DNA from: Flavobacterium sp.
GTDB lineage: Bacteria; Bacteroidota; Bacteroidia; Flavobacteriales; Flavobacteriaceae
Assembly: GCF_025352425.1 (NCBI RefSeq)
Contig: NZ_JANXTI010000011.1
Coordinates: forward strand, 1 to 48,113
Direction: 5' to 3'
Length of the DNA: 48,113 nucleotides
Made by a program: the position numbers and the translations under genes. Every line of letters begins with the position of its first letter. Position 1 is the first letter of the stretch. Positions 41,616 through 48,113 of this stretch are shown here, piece by piece. The notes under the pieces are model-generated. The model searched no databases. It was not told the DNA's origin and saw only the letters and a list, made by a program, of their open reading frames with translations.

Positions 41616-41744
41616 TATTGGAGTGTTGTGGCATTTAAAATTCTATTCAAACTTATTAAGAATAATTTAGTAACTATCTAAAAATCGTTTAACGGAAAAA
41701 AAACTCTTTCAACCACAACATAGGCGACGTTTGTCGATAAAACT

Positions 41745-41785
41745 AAATCAAAAAACCTGATGAAATTCATCAGGTTTTTTGATTT
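41745..41785 (-). terminator. Terminator after the glutathione peroxidase gene
   Basis: AAATCAAAAAACCTGATG (41745-41762) and its exact complement at 41768-41785 form an 18-bp stem with loop AAATT. Confidence 0.85.
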
Positions 41786-41800
41786 AAAATAAATTATTTG

Positions 41801-42400
41801 TTACCCTTTCCCATTAATCCAGCCTACAATAGACACATCGGTTGGCAATACTCTGGGTGATAATACTTTTACCAATTCACCTTGCTCGTTAATTAAATAT
41901 TTCTGGAAGTTCCATTCTACTTCGCTGTCCTGCAAACCATTTTTACTTTTTTGGGTCAGGAATTGATATACTTTGTCCATATCATTTCCTTTTACCGAAA
42001 TCTTACTCATCATTGGGAATGTCACTCCATAATTCATTTCACAGAACTTGGCAATTTGCTCGTTACTTCCAGGTTCCTGTGCTCCAAAATTATTGGCCGG
42101 GAAACCCACTATAACAAAATTAAGATTTTTATATTTTTCATAAATAGCTTCCAAATCTTTGTATTGAGGTGTCAACCCACATTCTGAAGCAGTATTGACT
42201 ACTAATATTTTCTTTCCTTTTAGGGAAGCAAAGTCAAACTCCCTGCCATATAAATCCGTTACTTTAAATTGATAGATTGTTTCCGCCGAAATAGCTTCTT
42301 GTGTTTCCATTGTTTTATTATTTGATTTATTTTTCTGTGCCTGATTTTGACAACTCCAAAGCAGTAAAATACTGCAACTTAATAGTAAAGATTTTCGCAT
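41801..42400 (-). CDS. Glutathione peroxidase-like lipoprotein
   Basis: The 199-residue product has a lipoprotein signal (LLLWSC, Cys17), so it is envelope-anchored. The enzyme domain begins near residue 42: VNTASECGLTPQY has the peroxidatic Cys74 in place of selenocysteine, GFPANNFGAQEPGSN has the active-site Gln, and SEVEWNFQKYL the Trp and Asn. Bacterial Cys-type members usually take electrons from thioredoxin. Here bacillithiol made by BshA or a periplasmic thiol could matter, which is a guess. Upstream lies a terminator-containing leader. Confidence 0.88.
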   Translation of the reverse strand: MRKSLLLSCSILLLWSCQNQAQKNKSNNKTMETQEAISAETIYQFKVTDLYGREFDFASLKGKKILVVNTASECGLTPQYKDLEAIYEKYKNLNFVIVGFPANNFGAQEPGSNEQIAKFCEMNYGVTFPMMSKISVKGNDMDKVYQFLTQKSKNGLQDSEVEWNFQKYLINEQGELVKVLSPRVLPTDVSIVGWINGKG

Positions 42401-42481
42401 TGCGTTATTTTTTTATAAAATTAGAAAATATTTTAATAGTTACGGTTATCATGTTCCTAAAGTTTTATTAATATTAAAAAA

Positions 42482-42512
42482 AAGCTCAGCGACTAAATCA
42501 ATCGCTGAGCTT
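42482..42512 (-). terminator. Minus-strand terminator upstream of the peroxidase gene
   Basis: AAGCTCAGCGA (42482-42492) and TCGCTGAGCTT (42502-42512) form a perfect 11-bp stem; on the minus strand it is followed by eight T. No annotated minus-strand gene lies between it and 42709, so it ends either a short RNA or an attenuated leader of the peroxidase gene at 42400. The rest of the 42401-42708 gap is AT-rich and holds only a 25-codon ORF (42570-42493). Confidence 0.75.
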
Positions 42513-42570
42513 CTAACAAAACAATAGAAAAACCATTTCTATCACCAAAACCTTGAAAGAAAATATTCAT
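42493..42570 (-). CDS. Possible 25-aa leader peptide
   Basis: An ORF on the minus strand encodes a 25-residue peptide starting MNIFFQGFGDRNG and ending EAQRLI, with its TAG inside the loop of the terminator hairpin at 42482-42512. GGGAAG lies about 10 bases upstream of its ATG as a possible ribosome site. The placement resembles a leader peptide, but its length and AT-rich surroundings allow chance. Confidence 0.25.
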   Translation of the reverse strand: MNIFFQGFGDRNGFSIVLLEAQRLI

Positions 42571-42708
42571 AGCATATTCTTCCCAAAATCACATACGTAT
42601 AAAAGAACCATTATGGATTTATGATTTAATAACTTTATGTGTTTTGTTAAGAAAAAAGTAGTTTTTTTACAATAAGTTTCTTTAATTTACAATCAAAATT
42701 TTATCGCC

Positions 42709-43239
42709 ATGACACAAGAAGAATTGTTGCCCATGCTCTTAAGAAAAGAAGAAAGGGCATTTACCCAGTTGTATGATATGTATTCCAAAAGCCTGTTTAG
42801 TGTTATTACTAATTTAATCAGCGATCGTGAAGAAGCCGAAGATGTGCTTCAGGAAGTGTTTGTTAAGATTTGGAAAAATATTGAAACTTATAACCAAAGT
42901 AAAGGAAGGTTATACACCTGGATGCTCAATATCGCCAGAAATACAACTATAGACAAACTGCGGTCGAAAGGTTTTAACAATAGTCAAAAAAACCTCTCTT
43001 CCGATAATTTCGTACATCTGTTGGATGACAGTAATAAGTTAACGAACAAAATTGATAGTATTGGATTAAGAGATTTTGTAAATAAACTTAAACCTAAATG
43101 TGTTCAATTAATTGATTTATTGTTTTTCAAAGGATTTACACAACAAGAAGCATCGGATGAGCTAGCCATCCCACTTGGAACTGTAAAAACCCAAAATCGA
43201 ATGTGTATGAATGACCTACGAAATTTTTTAAAAGTATAA
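42709..43239 (+). CDS. ECF sigma factor, SigK-like
   Basis: The 176-residue protein has sigma region 2 (FTQLYDMYSKSLFSVITNLI, EEAEDVLQEVFVKIWKN, LYTWMLNIARNTTIDKLRSK) and region 4 (KCVQLIDLLFFKGFTQQEAS with LAIPLGTVKTQNRMCMNDLR). The R-x-x-x-x-W-x-x-x-I-A-R-N pattern and its neighbour of RskA type place it with SigK-like ECF factors. The stop TAA overlaps the ATG of the anti-sigma gene by one base, so the two are co-translated. Confidence 0.93.
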   Translation: MTQEELLPMLLRKEERAFTQLYDMYSKSLFSVITNLISDREEAEDVLQEVFVKIWKNIETYNQSKGRLYTWMLNIARNTTIDKLRSKGFNNSQKNLSSDNFVHLLDDSNKLTNKIDSIGLRDFVNKLKPKCVQLIDLLFFKGFTQQEASDELAIPLGTVKTQNRMCMNDLRNFLKV

Positions 43240-44027
43240 TGGAAACAAAAGAGTATATCGAATCAGGAATTTTGGAACTCTACGTTTATGGTTTGTTAAA
43301 CGAATCAGAAAATGACGAAGTTACCGCTATGGCTTTCAAGCATCTAGAAGTTAAAGACGAAATCGTTTCTATTGAAAAGGCAATTATTAACCTTTCCAGC
43401 AGTTTTTCTCCTTTTATTTCTCATAGTCAGTTTGAAAAAATAAAATCACAACTAGCCCTCAAATATGGCAAAGTGATTGATATGAAACCCAGAAGCAATT
43501 GGACAGCATATATGGGTTGGGCGGCTTCAATTTTATTGTTAATCGGAATTGGTTACCAATATTCTAAATTGAATCAAACCAATAATCAGGTTGTAACTAT
43601 CGAGAAAGAAAAATCAAAATTTCAAGAAGTTGTAGTAAATTTAGAAACTAAAAACAAAGAAACACAAAATGTATTGGGTGTAGTTCGAGATGAAACCAAT
43701 ACGATTGTTACACTTGGCGGACAAGCTGCAGCACCAACTGCTAAAGCAAAAATCTACTGGAACAAACAAACACAAGTAGTTTATGTAGATGCCAGCGGAT
43801 TACCAGAACCACCTAAAGGAAAAGAATACCAAATTTGGTCTTTGAAACTGCAACCACAATTAACGCCGACAAGTATTGGACTGTTATCTAATTTTCAGGC
43901 CAACGAAAGCAAAATATTTGCTGTTGATAAAACAAATGATGCCGAAGCATTTGGAATAACCTTGGAACCAACAGGTGGTAGCGCATCGCCTACCATGGAA
44001 CAACTTTATACTTTGGGAAAAGTCTAA
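43239..44027 (+). CDS. RskA-type anti-sigma factor
   Basis: The 262-residue product has an N-terminal cytoplasmic part (ESGILELYVYGLLNESENDE and following) resembling the RskA zinc-less anti-sigma domain, one transmembrane helix near 88-107 (WTAYMGWAASILLLIGIGYQ), a coiled coil at about 112-142 and an outer RskA domain (AKIYWNKQTQVVYVDASGLP, GKEYQIWSL, FGITLEPTGGSASPT). It should hold the sigma factor at 42709 inactive until a signal leads to its cleavage. The signal is unknown. A terminator follows. Confidence 0.9.
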   Translation: METKEYIESGILELYVYGLLNESENDEVTAMAFKHLEVKDEIVSIEKAIINLSSSFSPFISHSQFEKIKSQLALKYGKVIDMKPRSNWTAYMGWAASILLLIGIGYQYSKLNQTNNQVVTIEKEKSKFQEVVVNLETKNKETQNVLGVVRDETNTIVTLGGQAAAPTAKAKIYWNKQTQVVYVDASGLPEPPKGKEYQIWSLKLQPQLTPTSIGLLSNFQANESKIFAVDKTNDAEAFGITLEPTGGSASPTMEQLYTLGKV

Positions 44028-44053
44028 AAATTTACGTCAAACTCAATAATCAG

Positions 44054-44085
44054 AAAAGAGTCCTAAATAATTAGGACTCTTTTTA
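44054..44085. terminator. Terminator shared by convergent genes
   Basis: AAAAGAGTCCTAA (44054-44066) and TTAGGACTCTTTT (44071-44083) form a perfect 13-bp stem with loop ATAA, between the anti-sigma gene and the minus-strand gene at 44126. Confidence 0.85.
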
Positions 44086-44125
44086 TTTATTGTCGTGTAA
44101 TTCCTAGAGACTATTAATTACAAAT

Positions 44126-44512
44126 TTATTCGGATGAAACTGAAGCAGTTGGATTTGTAAATCTCCCTTTTGAATTGTAAGGATACATTTTTTTATGGAT
44201 TATGATAAACTGGTATGGCTCCTCTCCGTCAAAATCGGTAATTGCTACTCTGACTTTGTTGTATAATGAGTAACCTCCATAATTTGTTGGTAAATTTTCG
44301 TTTTTTTGCCATTGACCATTAACTTTATAATAATACACCAATTCGAGATTTTCAAAGTAAGCTTCAAGGTTTGGAAAATAATAATAACGGATGTAGCAAT
44401 TCGTTTTAGAATCAATTGGCAATGAAGATATGTCGCCTATAGAGGTTTGTGCACTTGAGACATAGGAAGTGAAGAAAAACAATACCAGGAATAGTTTTTT
44501 TATTGATTTCAT
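44126..44512 (-). CDS. Small secreted protein, paralog of the 44764 product
   Basis: The 128-residue product has a signal peptide (about 1-21, FFFTSYVSSAQ). The mature part contains CYIRYYYFPNLEAYFENLEL, then YYYKVNGQWQKNENLPTNYG, then YSLYNKVRVAITDFDGEEPY. The same blocks recur in the product at 44764 (YYYLPDIQTYYDVPAKRYIY, NGSWVRTAALPTRYKGYDLY, LTDYKGNAPYKY), so the two are clearly paralogs. I do not know a function for this family. This copy lacks the long charged tail of the other. Confidence 0.7.
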   Translation of the reverse strand: MKSIKKLFLVLFFFTSYVSSAQTSIGDISSLPIDSKTNCYIRYYYFPNLEAYFENLELVYYYKVNGQWQKNENLPTNYGGYSLYNKVRVAITDFDGEEPYQFIIIHKKMYPYNSKGRFTNPTASVSSE

Positions 44513-44710
44513 AATTTCTTAATTTTGTTTAAGTTTTGAGGCATAAAACGATACAATCATTTTACAAAACATAACTATTAGTAGTCAAATATATATAATA
44601 AATATTAAAATATATAGACTAAATACATAAAAAATCGACGAAATGCGTGTTTTATTAAAAAAAATAAGAATTATATTATTTACAAATGTTTTTAAATAAT
44701 GAATGTAATC

Positions 44711-44743
44711 AAAAAAAGCAAAGACGTAGTCTTTGCTTTTTTT
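44711..44743 (-). terminator. Terminator after the 44764 gene
   Basis: A 15-bp perfect stem (44711-44725 with 44729-44743, AAAAAAAGCAAAGAC type) with loop GTA, T-rich on both strands. Confidence 0.85.
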
Positions 44744-44763
44744 TAAAATAACTATTTTATTTT

Positions 44764-45333
44764 TTATTTTTTTCCATGGCCTTTTCCGTGCCCTTTTCCA
44801 TTGCCTCCTTCGTTATCATTGTCGTGGTCTTTATCATCATCGTCATCCTTTTCATGGTCTTTTCCATTCCAAATTTTCTTTGGTTGTCCGTATTGGTTCC
44901 CTTCATCATGTTCATGTCCTTTATTTTTATTTTTAAATTGTCCATAATGGTTTCCGTTATCGTGTCCATTTTTTTTCCATTCTTTTCCAACATATTTCAC
45001 CTTATGTTGATGATAATACTTGTATGGAGCATTCCCTTTATAATCTGTTAGGTAAACAGTCTGACCATGATATAAATCATAACCTTTGTAACGAGTTGGT
45101 AAGGCTGCAGTACGCACCCAACTACCGTTTTGTTGATAAATGTAACGTTTAGCGGGTACATCGTAATAGGTTTGAATATCCGGAAGATAATAGTACTGTG
45201 TTTTAACCGGAGCTTTTGGTGCCCATGCAGGAGTGGTTCCTCCATAATGCCTATCCACTTTCACTGCTTGTGCCTGCGTATTAAATGCCATTACTAACAA
45301 AGTTGCAAGCATTAAAATTTTTGTTGTTTTCAT
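44764..45333 (-). CDS. Secreted protein with His/Asp/Lys-rich tail
   Basis: The 189-residue product has a signal peptide (MKTTKILMLATLLVMAFNTQ, AQA), the same YYYLPDIQTYYD...LPTRYKGYDLY domain as the product at 44126 (about residues 40-112), and then a low-complexity tail of about 75 residues. The tail is rich in His, Asp, Lys, Asn and Gly (GHEHDEGNQYG, KDDDDDKDHDNDNEGG, GKGHGKGHGKK). Such tails can bind metal ions or polyanions. The repeated composition leaves other frames open on the opposite strand here, but these have no signal of coding. Confidence 0.72.
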   Translation of the reverse strand: MKTTKILMLATLLVMAFNTQAQAVKVDRHYGGTTPAWAPKAPVKTQYYYLPDIQTYYDVPAKRYIYQQNGSWVRTAALPTRYKGYDLYHGQTVYLTDYKGNAPYKYYHQHKVKYVGKEWKKNGHDNGNHYGQFKNKNKGHEHDEGNQYGQPKKIWNGKDHEKDDDDDKDHDNDNEGGNGKGHGKGHGKK

Positions 45334-45578
45334 AATTTAATTATTTAGTTAATTTTAATATTATTTAACCCTTTGAAATAATCGTGCCAAAAAAATATTC
45401 TTGCAATTATAGTCCTCGAACTAAATTACTGAATTCATTTAAATTTGAGCATTATTACACTTGGTAAAGATACAATGAAATAAAGTGAAAAAGTTGCATA
45501 TATATATATCTTACTTAATGTAATTCACATCTCAGACTATATTTAAAGATTAGGCTTTAGCAATTCGTTAAAAAAAAA

Positions 45579-46109
45579 TTAATCTGTAAATTCTTTATCT
45601 TCAAATTTAGATATAACTATGGATATACCCTTTTGAAGTAATAGATTATTTGGATAGGTTATACGCTCTCCTTTATCCGTTCTTAGATAAATATGAAAAG
45701 CTTTAATATCTTCAATTTCAGCTTGAATTGGAAAATCTTTGTCATGCACCTGAATAACATCTCCTATTCTGAAAGGAAAAAAGAAAAATAAAATTATACC
45801 GGAAGTAATATTGCTTAAGATAGACCATTGGGCAAACATAGCAACGCCAACAACGGTTGTTACCGAAGACAACGTAAAGAAAATATCTTTTTTTTGAACA
45901 CCCCAAATAACAATAAGGCCCACCATTGCAACAATGTTGATTAACAAATGAATGTATTTTATGACCAAATTAGTTCTGTGTTCCATGATGGAAGATAATT
46001 TGGCATAGCGGCGGATTAGCTTTGAAGTAATAATTCTAAGAAATATAATAATGACTAAAACTATTCCTGTGGCAATCACTTCTTTGGTTAAACTGGAGAA
46101 GAAGGACAT
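45579..46109 (-). CDS. Small MscS-family mechanosensitive channel
   Basis: The 176-residue product has three hydrophobic segments (about 10-27, 47-68, 76-112) and a short soluble domain. VGVAMFAQWSILSNITSGIILFFFFPFRIGDVIQV is the MscS pore helix and the start of the beta domain; YLRTDKGERITYPNNLLLQ is the conserved P-N strand. It ends soon after the beta domain and so lacks the alpha-beta cage of longer MscS. The gene lies 37 bp after the AI-2E family gene and may share its transcript. Confidence 0.87.
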   Translation of the reverse strand: MSFFSSLTKEVIATGIVLVIIIFLRIITSKLIRRYAKLSSIMEHRTNLVIKYIHLLINIVAMVGLIVIWGVQKKDIFFTLSSVTTVVGVAMFAQWSILSNITSGIILFFFFPFRIGDVIQVHDKDFPIQAEIEDIKAFHIYLRTDKGERITYPNNLLLQKGISIVISKFEDKEFTD

Positions 46110-46146
46110 ATTTTTTTATGTAAAAATACTTAAAATAAAACTATTA

Positions 46147-47352
46147 TCAAGCGATGTCCGTTGTACTATTTTCATCCTTTTTCGTATCATCTTCTATTGG
46201 TACTGTAGGTGTGAAATCTGTTATCAAGTCAACCGAAGTTGATGTGTTTCGAAAATTGTAATGCGGAAGTTTTATTTTACGCCATTCGTAGGTTTTTGGC
46301 AAATCATCGCCTAATAAATATCCCCAGGGTTCAAATGTGTCTATTCTATCAAAAATAACTTTTAAGATCGCAATAATTGGTATTGCCAAAAACATACCGG
46401 TGATACCGCCTAAAACATTTCCAACAATAATCCCGATGATGGAAACTAAGGCATTGATTTGCACTTTTGAATTGATAAACATTGGAACAAGAATATTATT
46501 ATCAATAAACTGAACAACTAAATTTACCCCAATGACTCCAAAAACAATTGTTAAATCCGTCGAACCTGAAAGTGAGACACCAATACTCAAAGCGCCTGCA
46601 AATAGTATACCTATATAAGGAATCAAATTTAAAATACCAGTTATGATTCCGAGCAGTATATAATATTCACATCCAATGAAATATAGACCAACAGTAGTCA
46701 ATACCGAAACCGCAATCATTTCAAATAACAATCCGGTAATATAACTTTGAATCGCAATTTTTATTTGATATAAAACTTCTTGTAGTTTTTTGTGGCTTTC
46801 GGGTTTTATTAATTTGGTCAAAAATGTAATAAAATGATTTTGATATAACAAAAACAGAAAAGTGTAAATAGGAATCAATATGAGATTCAAAAGAATATCG
46901 GCAAACGAATTTAAAGTAGTACCAACAATTTCCTTACTTGAAGTTATACTGTCATTTGTAGCGTTACTAATGATTTCCTTTTGTTCCCTTTTCGTCAGAT
47001 TAAAATTGTCTCTAATCATTCGTTGAAAGTGCTCCAAATGATAATAAAAATTGGTTTTAATTTTTCCCCAATCACTTGCCATATCGCTTATTTGCATTGA
47101 TATAAAATAGAAAACTCCTAAAAAGAGTAACACAAACAAAAGAATTGCAAAAACAACTGCTATAAAATGAGGAAAACGGAGTTTCTTTATCAGAAAACTA
47201 ACTACCGGGCGGAGCATTATCGCAAAAAGGAGCGCAAGCAATACGGGAGAAATAATATCCTGACCAAAATAAAGCGTAATGAATATTACTACCAAAATTA
47301 TCAGTATGGCAGAAAGTTTAAAATAGAGCGGAAATTTCATAGTGTCAGACAT
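46147..47352 (-). CDS. AI-2E family transporter
   Basis: The 401-residue membrane protein has the PerM/TqsA layout of about eight helices. Seen are LYFGQDIISPVLLALLFAIM at the start, GITGILNLIPYIGILFAG (the conserved N-x-I-P-Y-x-G block), then VVQFIDNNILVPMFINSKVQ and GNVLGGITGMFLAIPIIAIL. Members export small molecules or act as Na+/H+ antiporters; the family name does not prove AI-2 transport. The C-terminal tail is hydrophilic and Thr/Asp-rich. Maf lies upstream, 30 bp away. Confidence 0.9.
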   Translation of the reverse strand: MSDTMKFPLYFKLSAILIILVVIFITLYFGQDIISPVLLALLFAIMLRPVVSFLIKKLRFPHFIAVVFAILLFVLLFLGVFYFISMQISDMASDWGKIKTNFYYHLEHFQRMIRDNFNLTKREQKEIISNATNDSITSSKEIVGTTLNSFADILLNLILIPIYTFLFLLYQNHFITFLTKLIKPESHKKLQEVLYQIKIAIQSYITGLLFEMIAVSVLTTVGLYFIGCEYYILLGIITGILNLIPYIGILFAGALSIGVSLSGSTDLTIVFGVIGVNLVVQFIDNNILVPMFINSKVQINALVSIIGIIVGNVLGGITGMFLAIPIIAILKVIFDRIDTFEPWGYLLGDDLPKTYEWRKIKLPHYNFRNTSTSVDLITDFTPTVPIEDDTKKDENSTTDIA

Positions 47353-47382
47353 AGTAGGTTGTTTTTTAGTAAAGTTACTGTT

Positions 47383-47967
47383 TTAGTCGTAATTACTCAA
47401 GTACTGATAAACTTTTTCTGTGGGTAAACCAACGACATTGGTGTACGAACCATCAATTCTGGTAATGCCAATTAAGCCAATCCATTCCTGAATACCATAG
47501 GCGCCAGCTTTGTCAAAAGGTTTATAATTCTTTAGATAATAATGAATAGCTTCATCCGAAAGCTCATTGAAAGTCACTTTGGTTACATCAAAAATTGTCT
47601 CCATTTTTTTAATCGTCTTAAAACAAACAGAAGTAATCACTTCGTGCGTTTCGTTGGATAATAACTTCAAAATGGTAAATGCATCGTCATAATCTTTGGG
47701 CTTCCCCAAGGCTTTGTTATTTAGCCAAACAATAGTATCGCTTGTAACTAAAATTTCGTTTGCTACTAATTCTTCGCCAAAAGCATTGGCTTTTAATTGG
47801 GCTAAATAGTTGGTAATTTCCACGCCTTGCAGGTTATCCGGATAAATTTCCTCAATATCCTTTAACCGAATTTCAAAATCTAAATCTAAATCCTTGAAAA
47901 ACTGCTGTCTCCTTGGTGAACCAGAAGCTAATATTATTTTATAACCTTTGAGTTTATCCCTTAACAT
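47383..47967 (-). CDS. maf: Maf-family nucleotide pyrophosphatase
   Basis: The 194-residue protein hydrolyses nucleoside triphosphates, chiefly dTTP, UTP or modified nucleotides, to the monophosphate. ILASGSPRRQQFFKDLDLDF at the start, LVTSDTIVWLNNKALGKPKD with the catalytic Asp, and the C-terminal YGIQEWIGLIGITRIDGSYT and NVVGLPTEKVYQYL are the Maf/YhdE signatures. Length is standard. It heads the run Maf, AI-2E family, MscS on the minus strand. A degenerate -7 box (minus strand TACTTTTA) lies just before the gene. Confidence 0.94.
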   Translation of the reverse strand: MLRDKLKGYKIILASGSPRRQQFFKDLDLDFEIRLKDIEEIYPDNLQGVEITNYLAQLKANAFGEELVANEILVTSDTIVWLNNKALGKPKDYDDAFTILKLLSNETHEVITSVCFKTIKKMETIFDVTKVTFNELSDEAIHYYLKNYKPFDKAGAYGIQEWIGLIGITRIDGSYTNVVGLPTEKVYQYLSNYD

Positions 47968-48006
47968 TATACATTATCATTGTTGTCCGATAAAAGTAAA
48001 TAAAAA

Positions 48007-48028
48007 AGAAGCCATAAAAATGGCTTCT
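48007..48028 (-). terminator. Terminator of a minus-strand gene lying outside the window
   Basis: AGAAGCCA (48007-48014) and TGGCTTCT (48021-48028) form a stem; on the minus strand it runs into TTTTTTATTTA. It must end a gene whose body lies beyond the right edge; a minus frame from the edge ends with PKTDLLEK and TAA near 48082, which could be that gene's C-terminus. Confidence 0.6.
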
Positions 48029-48113
48029 CAATTAAAATCGTAATTTAGAGTTGCAAAAATTCAAATAACGATGAGTAAAAGTAATTATTTTTCTAGTAAA
48101 TCTGTTTTCGGAC

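Noticed and set aside
44776..45051. 91-aa plus-strand hydrophobic ORF opposite the His/Asp-rich tail
   Set aside because: It is the mirror of low-complexity GAT/CAT codons of the minus-strand gene; no start context or family.

Overview
The window is about 48 kb of low-GC chromosomal DNA from a member of the Bacteroidota, most likely Flavobacteriaceae close to Flavobacterium. The signs are type IX secretion (Por) C-terminal tails on two proteins, the flavobacterial -7 promoter box TAnnTTTG in front of many genes, a fused LpxC-FabZ, a Smr-less MutS2 and bacillithiol synthesis (BshA). No rRNA, tRNA, CRISPR array, prophage or transposase was seen.

Layout. 1-2230: accessory region with a 3' gene fragment, a nine-unit 21-bp repeat array, and two or three cassette-like elements whose two ends are complementary and whose junctions resemble integron attC sites. 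They carry a carboxypeptidase-regulatory-like secreted protein, a second 21-bp array, and a small SecD-head-like protein. 2241-15399: mostly housekeeping and envelope genes (cyclophilin, SUI1-type factor, nucleoside phosphorylase, a signal-less solute-binding-fold protein, membrane transglutaminase-like protein, Ung, MutS2, DCC protein, a T9SS-secreted protein, dicarboxylate symporter, AroC). 15445-20359: BshA and a small lipoprotein, a VWA-like membrane protein, FabG.

20461-26079: a plus-strand cluster of an ECF sigma factor, a small membrane protein, a Spy/CpxP-like protein, MbnP, a MbnH-type di-haem protein, a T9SS-tailed YHYH protein and a second di-haem peroxidase. This looks like a regulated unit for making an oxidatively matured metal (copper) binding protein. 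26079-29416: dispersed palindromic repeats, one of them in frame inside a mosaic N6-adenine DNA methyltransferase (possible type IIG enzyme), a third 21-bp array and an unidentified 158-aa protein.

29527-38687 (minus strand): SucD, NTF2-like protein, second LpxD-like protein, EF-P, LpxA, LpxC-FabZ, LpxD, HD phosphohydrolase and MenD, the lipid A core followed by central metabolism. 38700-38990 holds phased short repeats and a long inverted repeat. 38997-48113: GNAT, amidase, a small unknown, glutathione peroxidase with a terminator-containing upstream region, an ECF sigma/RskA-type anti-sigma pair, two paralogous secreted proteins (one with a His/Asp/Lys-rich tail), MscS channel, AI-2E family transporter and Maf.

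The least explained material is non-coding. Three intergenic arrays unrelated in sequence share a 21-bp period (two helical turns), one of them fills a cassette-like element, and a further region has 10-bp-phased motifs. All functional calls are from reading translations and motifs; no database search was possible.
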